From Torymus aiolomorphi (lineage: Eukaryota; Arthropoda; Insecta; Hymenoptera; Torymidae), in contig CM070873.1 in NCBI GenBank assembly GCA_036365515.1, forward strand, positions 66,833,529 to 66,897,528: 64,000 nucleotides of DNA, written 5' to 3'. Below, piece after piece: positions 1 to 10,560 of the stretch. Numbering within the stretch: position 1 is the stretch's first letter; every line of letters starts with the position of its first letter. The position numbers were made by a program, and so were the translations under genes. The notes beneath the pieces were generated by a model. The model was not told where the DNA came from. It saw only the letters and a program-made list of their open reading frames with translations, and did not search any database.

Positions 1-1000
1 TGTAAAAATAAAGTAAAAGCTCTCTTGTATGTACTTTATTGAAAGTATTCATTATAACCTACTCGACTCACCCCTTCCCCTCATATCAACAAAGTAACGA
101 TATATCTTCGTTACATAATATCGCTCGAACTTCAGTATAAACCAAATACTTCAATCTTTCCCCGTACACTGATAATCAGACACGGCACACACGTATTTAT
201 AGCACAACAGTGTAATCAACGCGCGCATTACAGCTTATTTTGGCCGGGGTCTCTCGCGCGCAAGGTACACACACATATACATAAACACACAGAGATACAG
301 CGCCGGTGCGCAGAAGTTTCCAGAAGGAAGAGAAAAGAGAGACAAGAGAGAGAGAGGGAGAAAATTAGCCGCTACTTATATGCCGCCGGCATTGCACCCA
401 CCCCCGCTTTCTCACGCTGCTTAAAGCGCGGTCGTGACGCGTGCGCGAGCCGCTATACTTACCTCTCTCTCCCTCTCTCTTTCTCGCCAATTCTCACCTC
501 CTCGCAGTGTCTTCAGTATATACCGTTGATTTTCGCGTTAGTCGGGGAGAAGAAGGAAAGTACCCTATAGAGAGAAAAAAAGAACCGAAAAACGACGGAA
601 ATTTTTACGCGGGAATGCCGCGCGTATTCAAAAAAAGTGATGATGATGAGCGCATGATGTAGCGGCCAATTGATCGGAACAATTGGCGATTGACTCACGC
701 CATTGGGTTTTATGGCGTATAAAATGGCGTGGGTCAATTTTTCGGCGGCGTCTTTGACGCGCTTTCGAGAGCAAACGAGGGCGTGTATGTGTGTGTGTAT
801 ATTGGCAGCGCTTGATTGCCAGTCAAATAGCGAAGGGCCATAAAACCTATTAGAAATTTCGGTAGCGCGATGAGCTAACGGCCGAATATGGGTTTGATGG
901 CAAACGATATTATACGTATATGATACGATGTCTGACGTTCTAATATCACGTGTGTATGTGTGGATGCGACCGGAATGTCAGCAGTCTCGTAAAGTGTTAA
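1..1000. other. D1: skew-flip unit with CpG-rich core
   Basis: The left arm is C/A-rich (61-120 has 19 C and 4 G). The core is roughly 200-640 and includes a purine GA tract at about 326-360. The right arm is G/T-rich (721-780: 20 G, 12 C; 781-840: 20 G, 10 C) with a GT run near 788. Two neighbouring small hairpins sit at 666-736. The two short open frames here show no known domain. Confidence 0.65.
666..736. repeat. Two adjacent short hairpins
   Basis: CCAATTG and CAATTGG face each other at 666-686. They are followed at 691-736 by 14-bp arms (TGACTCACGCCATT and AATGGCGTGGGTCA, one mismatch) around an 18-bp loop. No function is recognised. They could be protein-binding palindromes or the remains of a tiny inverted-repeat element. 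Confidence 0.6.
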
Positions 1001-1380
1001 GTGAGGATATCATTTTTTAGAAGTTTATGGGCCTAGTTTATTGGGATATATATGCATCTTTTCGGTATTGATGGTCTTTGGGTATTTTTTTTATGGTCCC
1101 ATGCGGAATGAGTGAGTCAAAAAATCAAGAAATTGTATGAAATTTGATGTGTTTGATGATTGAGTCGCTAATTTTTATTAGTTGAGTGAATATAATACTG
1201 TTGTTTAGAATGAAAAATTTTTTATAATTCCTCTACGGATATTATCTTCTAATCGAATTTCCCATTTATTTACAGTAAATCAATTTACGTAACTATATAA
1301 AATCATAGTATTTCAACCTTCTAACAGCCTTTTCGAATATTTTAAAGACAATCATTCGTCTGTAGACACCAAAAGGAGTA
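1001..1380. other. AT-rich valley, no gene seen
   Basis: Low-CpG, A/T-dominated sequence between units D1 and D2. No open frame, repeat or RNA gene was recognised. Confidence 0.6.
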
Positions 1381-2704
1381 TGAACACGGGAAAGGAATCT
1401 TGAGGGCTCATAACGTGCCAAGCATCTGATTCGACAAAGCGTTGAATCTGTCTACCACAAGGGTCTCAAAGTACCAAACCGAATATTTTCCATCAGCGTT
1501 TCATTCTTCTTATCTTAAAAATGAATAATTTAAAGGGTGCTGAGCGAGCTTCGAGACCGAAAGTGAAGAAGATGAGATGGAAGAATGACAAATGGCTGTA
1601 GAATAAAGCTAACCACAAGAATCATCATTTTACGGTACATTACAATTTTTCATACTCAAACAAACGCAGCTACCTGATTCAGCTTATAAAATTTTATAAT
1701 CTCGATAATTTTTCATCTCGCAATCATATTACATAAAAACAATATATAAAAAATAAAAGAAATTTCTAAAAAAATTCTATATCTATTATAGTTGCAAAGT
1801 CACTTAACTAAGACAATACGCACACATCCATCTTCCCTCGTCACTCTCGCCTGGAAAAGGAACACATATGCACCCGATCCCTCGCACTTCCCGCATATTA
1901 TCCTCGACGCACCTTCCGCGTATACTCCGAGAGAGAGAGGAAAAGACGACGCGCAAGGTGCCTCCTCATCTGGCTCAAGTATACAGGCGCGTTATAGAAA
2001 CAAGTGCTGCGCTCACACACACACTGAAATCCGGAGTGATTCCCGAGACGGGTATTAGTATTTCCGCCGCGAGGCATTTCGTCTCTCTCTCTCCGTGTGA
2101 GGTTTCTTCTCTCTCGGCGCGCGCTCTCGAAGGACGCGTACCTGTCCGCGCATATGCATATTGCCCGCGTAGCCGCCGCCCGGGGATTTTAATTCCAGGC
2201 AGGAGAGTATATGCGCCATGGGAAATTTATGTGCATTCCGTAGCTACTCGCGCGTGCGCGCGTGTGAGTGTGTATATATCTTTCACTTTTACGTATGATA
2301 TAGGTGTAGATGCGTGAAGCGCGCCCGCGCGCTCTGGTACAATAAAATGTCTCTATATATGCGCGCGGTGGCTTTATTGTTGTCGAGGTATATATAGTTG
2401 ATAGTCAAGGATATATGCGCGCGAGGGATATCGCGTTGCCGTGGAATGGGAAAGCTTGCGAAATTTCGGTGACGTGCGGAGAGGAGTGTGTGTGCGGTTA
2501 GCGAATTCAGCGGGCGTCTTGCTCGTAAACGGAATCACGCTACCGCTGTGTACTGGCCGGGGCCTGGTACTGCCTGTGTTTGCAAATGAATGTGCCGAAC
2601 GGCTTGGTGGGTGTCCCGTAGATTCTGAGGTTTCAGCTTCGATGAAAATTTTCAGTTGTGCGACAATTTTTTCGAGTTTAAGAGGGTTACTGGAGCTTGT
2701 TTAA
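1381..2704. other. D2: skew-flip unit with CpG-rich core
   Basis: Left arm 1801-1860 has 21 C and 8 G; right arm 2461-2520 has 24 G and 9 C. A CA run lies left of centre (about 2014-2024) and GT-rich runs lie right of it (about 2261-2276). The overlapping open frames at 1868-2317 and 2441-2704 are Arg/Ser- or Gly/Val-rich and match nothing I recognise. Confidence 0.65.
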
Positions 2705-3040
2705 GATCCTGCCGAATGCATCATATGTTTTGTTTTATGGTATTTTCATGTATAAATCTCAAAAATTACGGTTTACTGGGTATAGAAGGCATAAATCTTA
2801 GAATCTTCGTTATGTCTACGGATAATACCGCTAATCATATAGTATTTATATATTCTAAACCTTATAATACATTGTTGCTATAATGAAACGCTGCGCAGCA
2901 GTCTGTCAATCATATAGAAAAATTTAAATAACTAAGATTCTTCAAACAGCTATATATATAAACGTAAAGTAATTATTACGAAACAATATACTATATATAC
3001 CCTCGATTACACGTATAATATGAATATTAAACCGTTTTAA
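2705..3040. other. AT-rich valley, no gene seen
   Basis: TATATA-rich, CpG-poor interval with no supported feature. Confidence 0.55.
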
Positions 3041-3825
3041 CATTAAGCGTCATTAACCCATAAGATTTCAAAATCCAGCATTTCAAAAGAAAACCGCATC
3101 CCATATCTGCCTACACGCGCGACCCTCGAGGAACAAGACGATCCATTATTATGCCAATCGATGCGGCTTCCATAAATTGCGCGCGCCCGCAAATTAGAAT
3201 ATAAATAGCCGCGATTAAGCGAAAGACAAAAGGCCGATTCCCACAAAAGCTACCGTGAGAGATCAGGTAGCTCTTACATACACACACACGATCAGTTGCA
3301 AAAGACCTTATATCCTTCGTGATGTATACATATATATATATATACCTACGCGCGCGGGAGCGAGGGACGAAAATAAAGAAGAGGAGCCGATCGGCGGTCG
3401 CGTCACGCGCTCATTATTGACCGCCTTAGCGAATAATCCGATCCCCCCGCGAATGAGCGCGGGTGGGATGTAAATGAAGACGCGAAACGAGCTGTGTCTG
3501 TGTGTATACGTTCGCCTGTGTGCTATCATACGGGATTCGAATCATGCGCGCGCCCGAGCGAGAGAGCGCCTCGCTTCTTCTTCTTCTTCTACCTCGCCCC
3601 GTTCGCCAGTTCTTTCTTTTTTTTTTCGTATATTTACGCTGCGCCGACGATTTCGACTTGCTAGGTCTCACAGTTTGTAATCGGGTTTGTGGTTTTTCGT
3701 AGTTCGAGAAAGTTTTTGTATCTTATTTTTTTTAGGAGAAGTTTTTATCATAACCGATTTAAATGTTAGTTTAACGACAAGTATTTCTGTATAGTAATTC
3801 GAACTGATAAAAGGGATAAAACATA
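3041..3825. other. D3: skew-flip unit with CpG-rich core
   Basis: The core is about 3110-3660. A CA run (about 3281-3289) and a TA run (3326-3345) lie on the left side. A CTT triplet run (about 3574-3590) and T-rich DNA lie on the right. No coding signal was recognised. Confidence 0.6.
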
Positions 3826-3964
3826 CACTGTGAAAAATCTGGAAGCAAAATTCATGCAGGTTACGTTAAAATTAAATAAATTTGTATTAAATTTAATTTA
3901 ATTGCAAAGTTTCATTAACTTTAATGCTTCCAGTACATTAAATTTAATGTAATTTCTAACAGTG
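3826..3964. mobile_element. CACTG-ended MITE-like element (139 bp)
   Basis: The ends are CACTGTGAAAAAT and, read from the other strand, CACTGTTAGAAAT. Further in, CTGGAAGCA is repeated in inverted orientation. The interior is almost only A/T and includes a palindrome of the ACATTAAATTTAATGT type. ATA flanks both ends (3823-3825 and 3965-3967), a possible 3-bp target duplication. CACTG ends are typical of CACTA-like transposons. There is no coding capacity. A chance palindrome in AT-rich DNA is less likely because the ends and the flanks agree. Confidence 0.6.
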
Positions 3965-3967
3965 ATA

Positions 3968-5138
3968 TTTGTACTTTTTGAAAATAAATTATCGTGACAC
4001 TTGAGTTTCCACGTAGATACTAGTACAGCTATATAATACATTTAGATATGCTCGAGTTAAACGTTCAAAAAAAAATCCGATTGTCTGTGAAATCGCTTAC
4101 ACCTAATTTACATCACCGCGCAATTAACCCAACATATAATATATACGATAGCAAGCCTATATATAGTCTCTCGAAAAAAAAATTCGCTCTCAATATATAC
4201 CGGTCGCTCGACACCCACGAAAGTGCCAGAACACATAAGAATACATTTCGCGTGTACTCGAATTTCACTTCGCTTCGCATCAGCTCGCGAGCACCACACG
4301 CACGCACACATATGCACTCTCGGCAGTCGAACAGGTCCGGTTCGGCGTCAAACGTCGCTTACACATACCTACCCACTACACTGCACTGGCGATCACCGCG
4401 CGACAATTCATATTCCAGACGACGTAAGCGCGCGGAAAAGGAAACCAAAAGCTCCGTCTCGCGAGCGCCTAGGCGCATTTTATATAGCCCTGCGGTTATG
4501 TATATATAGCTCCCCGTATAACCACCGGCACCTGCCTGTATATAGGTACGCACCGTATACGTCGTATGTATATATATATTTTGCAAAAATCGCGACGAGT
4601 CGGTATGGGGAATACGACCGGCGAATAAATTGCGCTCGCAGTAAGTGTATAATATATACCTATATATGTGCGCGCGCGAAAGCAAATTTCAATGAGGCCA
4701 TACAGATTTGCGATTCCGGAGCGCCGGCCGATAAACAGCGCGGCTCTTATCGAATAACAATATCCTCCGGCGCGCTGCCTTCTCCCTCGTATATACGTGT
4801 GTGGGTGCTGTATACGCACACGCACCGGATGTTTCGAGCTATCGATGTCGCGCCGCAGTAACTCGACACCCGTCACGCCGCGCATTATAACGCTAAAGCC
4901 GGCGGGGGTGTAAGTAGCTGATGGAGTCGCGCGCCGCGCTATATGCGAATTGGGTATGAGGAGGAGGGCGATTGATCGCGCGCGGAGCCGTTTTTAGCGC
5001 GGTTATAATGGGCCGGTTGAGATTGAAAATTAATGTACTTGGGAGGAAGTGAAGGTTTTTCTGGCCGTTGCTTTGAAGTTCGAAGGGTTAATTGCTTTAA
5101 GTCAATGTGGTGAATATATGGTTCGGAATTAGAATTTC
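3968..5138. other. D4: skew-flip unit with CpG-rich core
   Basis: The left arm (about 4050-4330) is A/C-rich with an A8 run. The core is about 4190-5000 and the right arm (4905-5138) is G-rich. A 212-codon frame (4223-4861, plus) crosses the core. It is His/Arg/Tyr/Ile-rich, mirroring CACA/GCGC/TATA sequence, so I regard it as an artefact of composition. Confidence 0.6.
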
Positions 5139-5140
5139 TA

Positions 5141-5341
5141 CACTGAGAGAAGGATTTGTTTGCTGTTAACATGGCATTGTAACTGTTAACATGCGTATGT
5201 TTAAATATGACCAAATATAGGCATTGTGACAGTTCATATACCATATGTTACTGGTAAACATTGATATTGTAACAGTTACAATATTGCAATTCTAATCAAA
5301 TAGATAAATATGTTAACTATAACAATATTCTTCTCTCAGTG
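5141..5341. mobile_element. CACTGAG-family MITE, short copy (201 bp)
   Basis: The terminal inverted repeats are CACTGAGAGAAGG and, on the other strand, CACTGAGAGAAGA. The TA dinucleotide flanks both sides (5139-5140, 5342-5343). Inside, blocks such as CTGTTAACATG and ATTGTAACAGTTACAAT recur in both orientations, resembling the subterminal transposase-binding repeats of CACTA-type elements. It lacks the internal palindrome found in the two longer copies, so it may be the ancestral form. It encodes no protein. Confidence 0.85.
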
Positions 5342-5343
5342 TA

Positions 5344-6080
5344 TGATTTTTAACATGATTAAAGTTGATAATATAAAGTTTATGTCGGAAATGTCTTTCG
5401 TGGTTGAGGTATTTTAGTTTTCATATCGACAACGAAAAATACAATGGAATGGTGGTAAGCGTAATACGAAAGTCTGTGTTTATGGAATAAACAACTGAAT
5501 GGTAATTGAAGAATATTTTATTGTAAAAAATTTAGGAAAGAAAGAAGAAACAAGGATGAAACAAGGGAATCGTCGCGTATAACAAAGATATCTCAATCTG
5601 ATCAGACCCGATCGATCCCAATCTTTAAAACATCTCCAATACATTCTTTCACTCATATATATTTTTGTACTTTCAAAGCGAACTACGCGTTTCTGTTTCT
5701 CCGTTCTTTATTGAAAGCAAATTACATAGACGATTTCCTCGCGGCAAGCATTTATACAATGACACTCCGCATCTTTTCGATCGTTATACGGTACACAGCT
5801 CGAAAACCCTCTGAGGTAGAAGAGCTGGGAAACCTCAAGTACACTTGACAGTATTTCTATTTAATTCTATTTAAAGAGTATTTTTATTTAATTCTTCTTT
5901 TTAAATTACTGGAACATTACCGATTTTTGTAACGAAAAGTGATACTTTGACATAAAAAGGTGTTAATTACAACCTTTTCTGTCCATTATTTATCAAATGA
6001 TTGCTCATCAACCCATTCATGGATATCAAACGTCAAACAAAAAATCAGTCTTCGATTAAATACAGGAAAAACAATTACTC
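5344..6080. other. AT-rich valley, no gene seen
   Basis: CpG-poor sequence between the MITE and D5. Nothing beyond scattered A/T runs was recognised. Confidence 0.55.
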
Positions 6081-7200
6081 CACACGAACGCAGTTATTAA
6101 CCCATTAACGACTTCACATCCAGCCGTAATTATCTAACGGTCGTAACCGGCACGCAACAAAGAATGCTCGGCGCACTCGTTACTCACATACACACAGCGC
6201 GTATTCTTCCATAAACATTTGAGCTCTAATTGCGAGTAATTATCACCTCGCCACTTCAACTAGCGCAACCGCCCATCAATCCATCGCCGCGGTAAACAAC
6301 CAGCTAGCATACACACACGCCTACATACATAAAAAGCCGGCGAGATCATCGGCACGCCGTAAATCGCGTAATATCACGTTATTGACGGGCCGATAATTTT
6401 TGCAAATAACACGCGTGGTAATTAATTCGATCGCGCAACGAGTCATAGAATTCCTGTACACAGTGGAAAGTAACAAACCGCACGCGCAGAGCTACAACAA
6501 AAGAGAGGCAAAAGGGCGAGAGAGAAACCTGCGGAGGACGTACTCAAAACGAGTTCTCTTCTCCGCGAGATAGATAAAAAAAGATCGCTTCTCTTCCACG
6601 AAAAAGATTTTTCGCACTCGAACAGACGCGAATATTATGTATGTATGTGCCTTATATCTATCGTCGCTGCAGCGTGAAAGTCGCGCGATCGCGATTAACA
6701 GGTAGACGCGTCGCGTCGCTTGTGCGAGGAAAGTTCCTATAAACTCGCGCCGGAGGATTTTCCTCTTTTTTGCTCCCGTCTGAGACTAGTCTACTTAATA
6801 GAGGGGAGTGGACGCGCGCACTTTATTTCAGTTTAAATGAAGCAGAGGAAGCGAGAGAGAGAGAGAGAAGTACGGCAGCAGCCGCGGCTTCGATTCGCGC
6901 GAGACGACTAGTTATTTACGCGCTCGCCGCGGGAGAGAGAGAGAGAGTGAGAGAGGAGAGGCTTCGTCGCGCTCGGGATTTTTTCCGTCTGGGGACTTAG
7001 TTTCTGGTAAGAGATTTACACGGGTGGTTGGATTAATGTAATTACAGAGCGTGTCATGTGTTTCCCAGTGAAATTTCTGGAAGGGTTTTGGATTTTAATT
7101 TGTTGTTGTGGGTTTATGAAATTGATTGTAATAGCTTTCAATTATGTGTGTAAGAAGAAAGTACATAGTAGTGATGTCAATCTTTTTTAGCTTTATCTTA
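6081..7200. other. D5: skew-flip unit with CpG-rich core
   Basis: The left arm is A/C-rich (6181-6240: 15 C, 8 G). The core is about 6290-7006 with several GA tracts. The right arm is G/T-rich (7021-7080: 18 G, 8 C). A TATAAA box and a good splice donor lie inside the core and are listed separately. Confidence 0.65.
6738..7008 (+). promoter_or_regulatory. Candidate promoter and short first exon
   Basis: TATAAA lies at 6738-6743, and a GA-rich, CpG-rich stretch follows. An insect-like initiator TTCAGTTT occurs near 6827, and CTG/GTAAGA gives a strong 5' splice donor at 7006/7007. A transcript starting here and spliced at 7006 would be non-coding in this segment or carry only a short leader frame. 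The distance from TATA to the TCAGT initiator is too long for classical pairing, so the motifs may be unrelated. G/T-rich right arms also raise donor matches by chance. Confidence 0.25.
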
Positions 7201-7779
7201 TCTACTTTTTCAGATGTCACATAACCCACTGTCACTAGGCGGGTACTATTTTTTTCTTTAATTGTAAGTTGTTTTCCAATTTTTGTTTACTATAATTATA
7301 TCTATCTCAATTATTATTATTAATCTATGTATAAGTACGGTCTTTTTGAATAAATACTTATTATACATAAATATAATTTGCATGGAATTGTATTTTTTAA
7401 ATATTTCATTAACTTTACTGCGACACAAGCGCACCAAATCATCGAGTAATCCATCTTGCGTCATTCTTTTTCGAAACAATCAAACTTTTGACGAAAAAGA
7501 AAGAGGCTTAAAAACCGTTTACCCTTACAACTTAATAACACACGAAAGCACCAATCCATCCACGTACAGCTCACTTTCAGCCTATACCTCCCTTCCCCAA
7601 AAAAAACCTCTCTCCCTCTCTCCACAGCAAAACGATAATTCCACAAATTATCTCATTATCGACGGAAGCTTCACGAATCGGCGACTCCCGATCTCCACTC
7701 GACTATAACCGGCGGCCGCCGTGGTGGTCGTGGTGGTGGCATCCTCCCGGTCGGGTCTCTCCCTCCCTCCGCCACTCGA

Positions 7780-7805
7780 AAGAGAGAGAGAGAGAGAGAG
7801 AGAGA
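7780..7805. repeat. (AG)13 microsatellite
   Basis: Uninterrupted AG dinucleotides, read directly. Confidence 0.97.
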
Positions 7806-8238
7806 CTTCCTCGCGCGTCCGGGAGTCGAGCGCGCGCGCCAAGCAGGTGCGCATCGCGAGCGAGGGAGAGATATGTGTGCATCATATTACGCAGTTCGCG
7901 ACGGTTCTGTGACGTCTGCGTACTTAACCACGAGTGTTAATGAGTGCGTTACTTTAATTGCCCGCGCGAAGGAGGAAGAGGAAATGGAGATGGAAAGCGC
8001 GTGTGCAGACGAAGTGTATGGAGATTATATAGTGGAAATGTTGGCTCGAAGCGAAAGTGAAGTTCAGTAACATATGCGCGTGGATGTTTCGAAGGGTGTG
8101 TGGATGACGATTGGTCGTCTTTGGTATACCGGTTGAGAAAGAGATCGTCAATGTTTTATGCAGGAAATATATATAGCATTGATTTAACGCGATTATAACG
8201 GGGTTTGTGTTGTGTCATCGATAGAAGTAAAAGGTGTA

Positions 8239-8262
8239 TTTTTTTTTTTTTTTTTTTTTTTT
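8239..8262. repeat. T24 homopolymer
   Basis: Twenty-four consecutive T on the right arm of D6. No adjacent coding body or target duplication was seen that would mark it as a retrotransposon tail. Confidence 0.95.
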
Positions 8263-8470
8263 AAGTTATACATAAATCGGTAAAGCTAAAAAATTTATTA
8301 GAGGTCCTGAAATCGGTCGAAAGATCGTTATAATAAACACATTTATAGGAAAAGAAAAAGGCGCGCGGTTTGAGCAATCTTCACCTTCGTAAATTCATAA
8401 AAAGGCCAAAGATTAAGAACCCAGGTCTGGAGCAATTTAAAAGCCATTAATTAAAAAATCGGCAAGCCAC

Positions 8471-10560
8471 TATATTAGCCGAAAGGACGAGCGCGCCGCG
8501 CGAGTTGCTCGTGTCTCGCGCGCTAGACTTGGCGATTCACTTTCGCTAATTTGAATATTCCGCGAAGCGGCATCAACGGGGGGAAAAAAGTCACCGACAA
8601 CCCACACAACAGTGACAAATTGCCCTGTGCAGCGTGCGCGCGCACCGCTACTAATCAAAGGCCCATTCACGCGCTCGCGGTCCCGTAATCACCGGCGCGT
8701 CTCAGATCTCTTCCCTCCTCCCCCAAACTCCCCCATCGGCTCTATTACTGTATACGCTCTACGTTAATCGCGAGAGACAAAAGGACGCGGTGCTGCTGCC
8801 GCTACCACCGAATAAAACATAAAGAAACGTGTGCGCGAGCCGGCTGGCGCGAAATCAAGACCGGCAGCGCGCGCTCGGCATCGGCGTGCGCTCGAGCGCC
8901 GCGGCGGAGAAGGAGAGAGAGAGAGAGAGACGTACGTACACACGCACGCAGGAGGAGGAGGCAGGCCAAATTCCTCTCCGGCGGCAGGCGGCAGCGACGG
9001 CAGCGGCACGGCCAGTGCGACTCGAGATTCGTACGCGCGCGGTTCATCGGCTGAGAGGAGTGAGAGAGAGAGAGAGGAGAGGAGAGTAGTAGACGGACAG
9101 ATAGTGCGTGAGGAGAGAGAGAGAAGGTGCACGGGGCCGATTATCGTGCACACAGTGGAGAGTCGGAACAATCCATCTGTTTTTTTTTTGTTTTTATTTT
9201 GAAAGAAAAAAGGGAAGAGGAAAGGAGAGAGAAAGATAAAAAATGTAAATACACGCAGCGATTCGTCACTTTCGCACTTCGCCCGCGCGGCGAGGGGGAC
9301 AAGAAGAGAGGCGTGTGCTGTTGCTGCAAACGAGCCGGCTAAACGACGACGACGACGACAACGGGGGCGAGAGAAAAAAGCGCGATGACAAATGGAGGTG
9401 AGGAGGGAGACTAGCAGTGTGTGAAAGTGCGCGCGCGCGTGACGGTGAGAGAGAGAGAGAGGAAGAAAGTGAAAACAGCGAGACAGCGCAGACGCGAAAA
9501 AGTACAGCACGGGAAAAGTGGCCGCAAAAAAGGGACGAGGGAGAACAGCGCCCCGCTTGAAAAGCCCGCGCGCGGGCGCCGGCGCGCGGTAGCGGCGCGT
9601 GAAATTGTATCGCGGAAGGGGTGCGAATAAGATCGATACATATAGGAATTGATGATCGAGGAATTGTCAGGTGCGTGCCTTGTGAGACTCGTGAATTCAG
9701 TGACCTTCCCAGTGATATATACACAGTGGTTTTCTTGTACACTTGGATCAGGAAGAATTGTCTCGAGAGGATAGATAATCGGCAAGAAATCGATCGATCT
9801 TAGGTCGCTATCGATAATAATAATCCGATCGAGCCGGAGTATATTGAAAAGTGTCGGAACCATTAACCCCAGCAGGCTCCGCACACAACCGAGCCTAAAG
9901 TGCGCGCGCGCGCGACTCCCCGTGCGTCGGGGCGCGCGATGCTCGCCGGTCCCGTTGCGTCTGGCGGCGGAGGCGGAGGTGGACGCGCCATCATCGCAGC
10001 TACAACGAGGAGCAGGACAGCTTTGAGGGTGAGCATCAGTAGAGCGAGAGGCTGCTCGTGCGGCGTCTGCGGCGGTGGTGGTGGCTGCGCCGCGCCCGCG
10101 CCCTGCTGCCGAGGAGGGCGGCGGCGGCAGCAGCGGCGGCGAACCGCGAGGAGGGTGGCGGCGGCTACCGCCGGTGGCGACGGCGGCTGCTGCGGCACCA
10201 CCATCACTCCGGCGCGCGCCGGCACCGGCAAGGACCGCCGGCGAGCGCGCGCGTGACAATTCAGTACGCGCCGCTTGTTACACCACGACGACGACTACCT
10301 ACTGTGCAGTGCGCGCGACGGACGAGAGGATTCTGTAAGTGCGCGCAAGTGCGGATCTATGATATAGGAAAAATTTTATAGATTCAGAGAGAGAGAGATA
10401 TTTTTCGGAGAAGAGGAGGAGAATACAGTGCGGGAGGAGGGCGCTGATTTCAACGGTGAGTGTGCGGTCTTCTTTATTTTTAGGTGATGGGTGTGTGCAG
10501 GGTTCGGGGGTTAAATGCAAGCTGATGGGATGAGTTGTGTATACAGTTGAGGTGGAGTTT
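8471..10560. other. D7: largest CpG-rich unit, about 2 kb
   Basis: This is the most GC-rich stretch of the window. It has many GA tracts (8912-8930, 9059-9090, 9448-9462), GAC triplets near 9344-9360, GCGCGC runs and GCGGCGG triplets at 9960-10215. The left side is C-rich (8701-8760), and the right side (10460-10560) is G/T-rich. The longest frames of the window lie here on the minus strand (8764-9510, 248 codons; 9411-10259, 282 codons). They overlap each other in different frames and read as Ser/Leu/Arg or Ala/Gly/Pro strings, so they are probably not real. Confidence 0.6.
8830..10457 (+). promoter_or_regulatory. Candidate promoter and non-coding first exon
   Basis: Broad CpG- and GA-rich sequence like this often marks the start of long developmental genes in insects. 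Two good plus-strand 5' splice donors close it: TTCT/GTAAGT at 10334/10335 and ACG/GTGAGT at 10455/10456. Another donor-like site lies near 10028. No frame in between has a recognisable domain, so any exon would be 5' untranslated or encode a low-complexity N-terminus. The coding exons would have to lie beyond the window, which would make most of the window intron 1. The alternating skew in the rest of the window argues that transcription through it, if any, is not the main force shaping it. Confidence 0.3.

Larger units (their letters stand above)
7201..8470. other. D6: skew-flip unit with CpG-rich core
   Basis: The left arm (7430-7680) is A/C-rich. The core is about 7680-8100 and starts with GC-rich triplets, then an AG repeat. 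The right arm contains a T24 run. The acidic 65-codon frame at 7873-8070 (a run of Glu/Met) matches no family known to me. Confidence 0.6.

Noticed and set aside
3530..3545. GGATTCGAATC, resembling a tRNA B-box
   Set aside because: No A-box or cloverleaf could be laid out around it.
4223..4861. 212-codon plus-strand open frame
   Set aside because: His/Tyr/Ile/Arg content mirrors CACA, TATA and GCGC tracts; no recognised domain or splice context.
8239..8262. T24 as the poly-A tail of an inverted retroposon
   Set aside because: No target duplication or element body was found beside it; T runs are usual on right arms here.
8764..9510. 248-codon minus-strand open frame
   Set aside because: Ser/Leu/Arg/Pro-rich because it reads GA/CT tracts; no domain, no codon pattern, and it overlaps the previous frame.
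9411..10259. 282-codon minus-strand open frame
   Set aside because: It lies in GC-rich, stop-poor triplet repeats, overlaps several other long frames in different phases and strands, and has only Ala/Gly/Arg/Ser low-complexity content.
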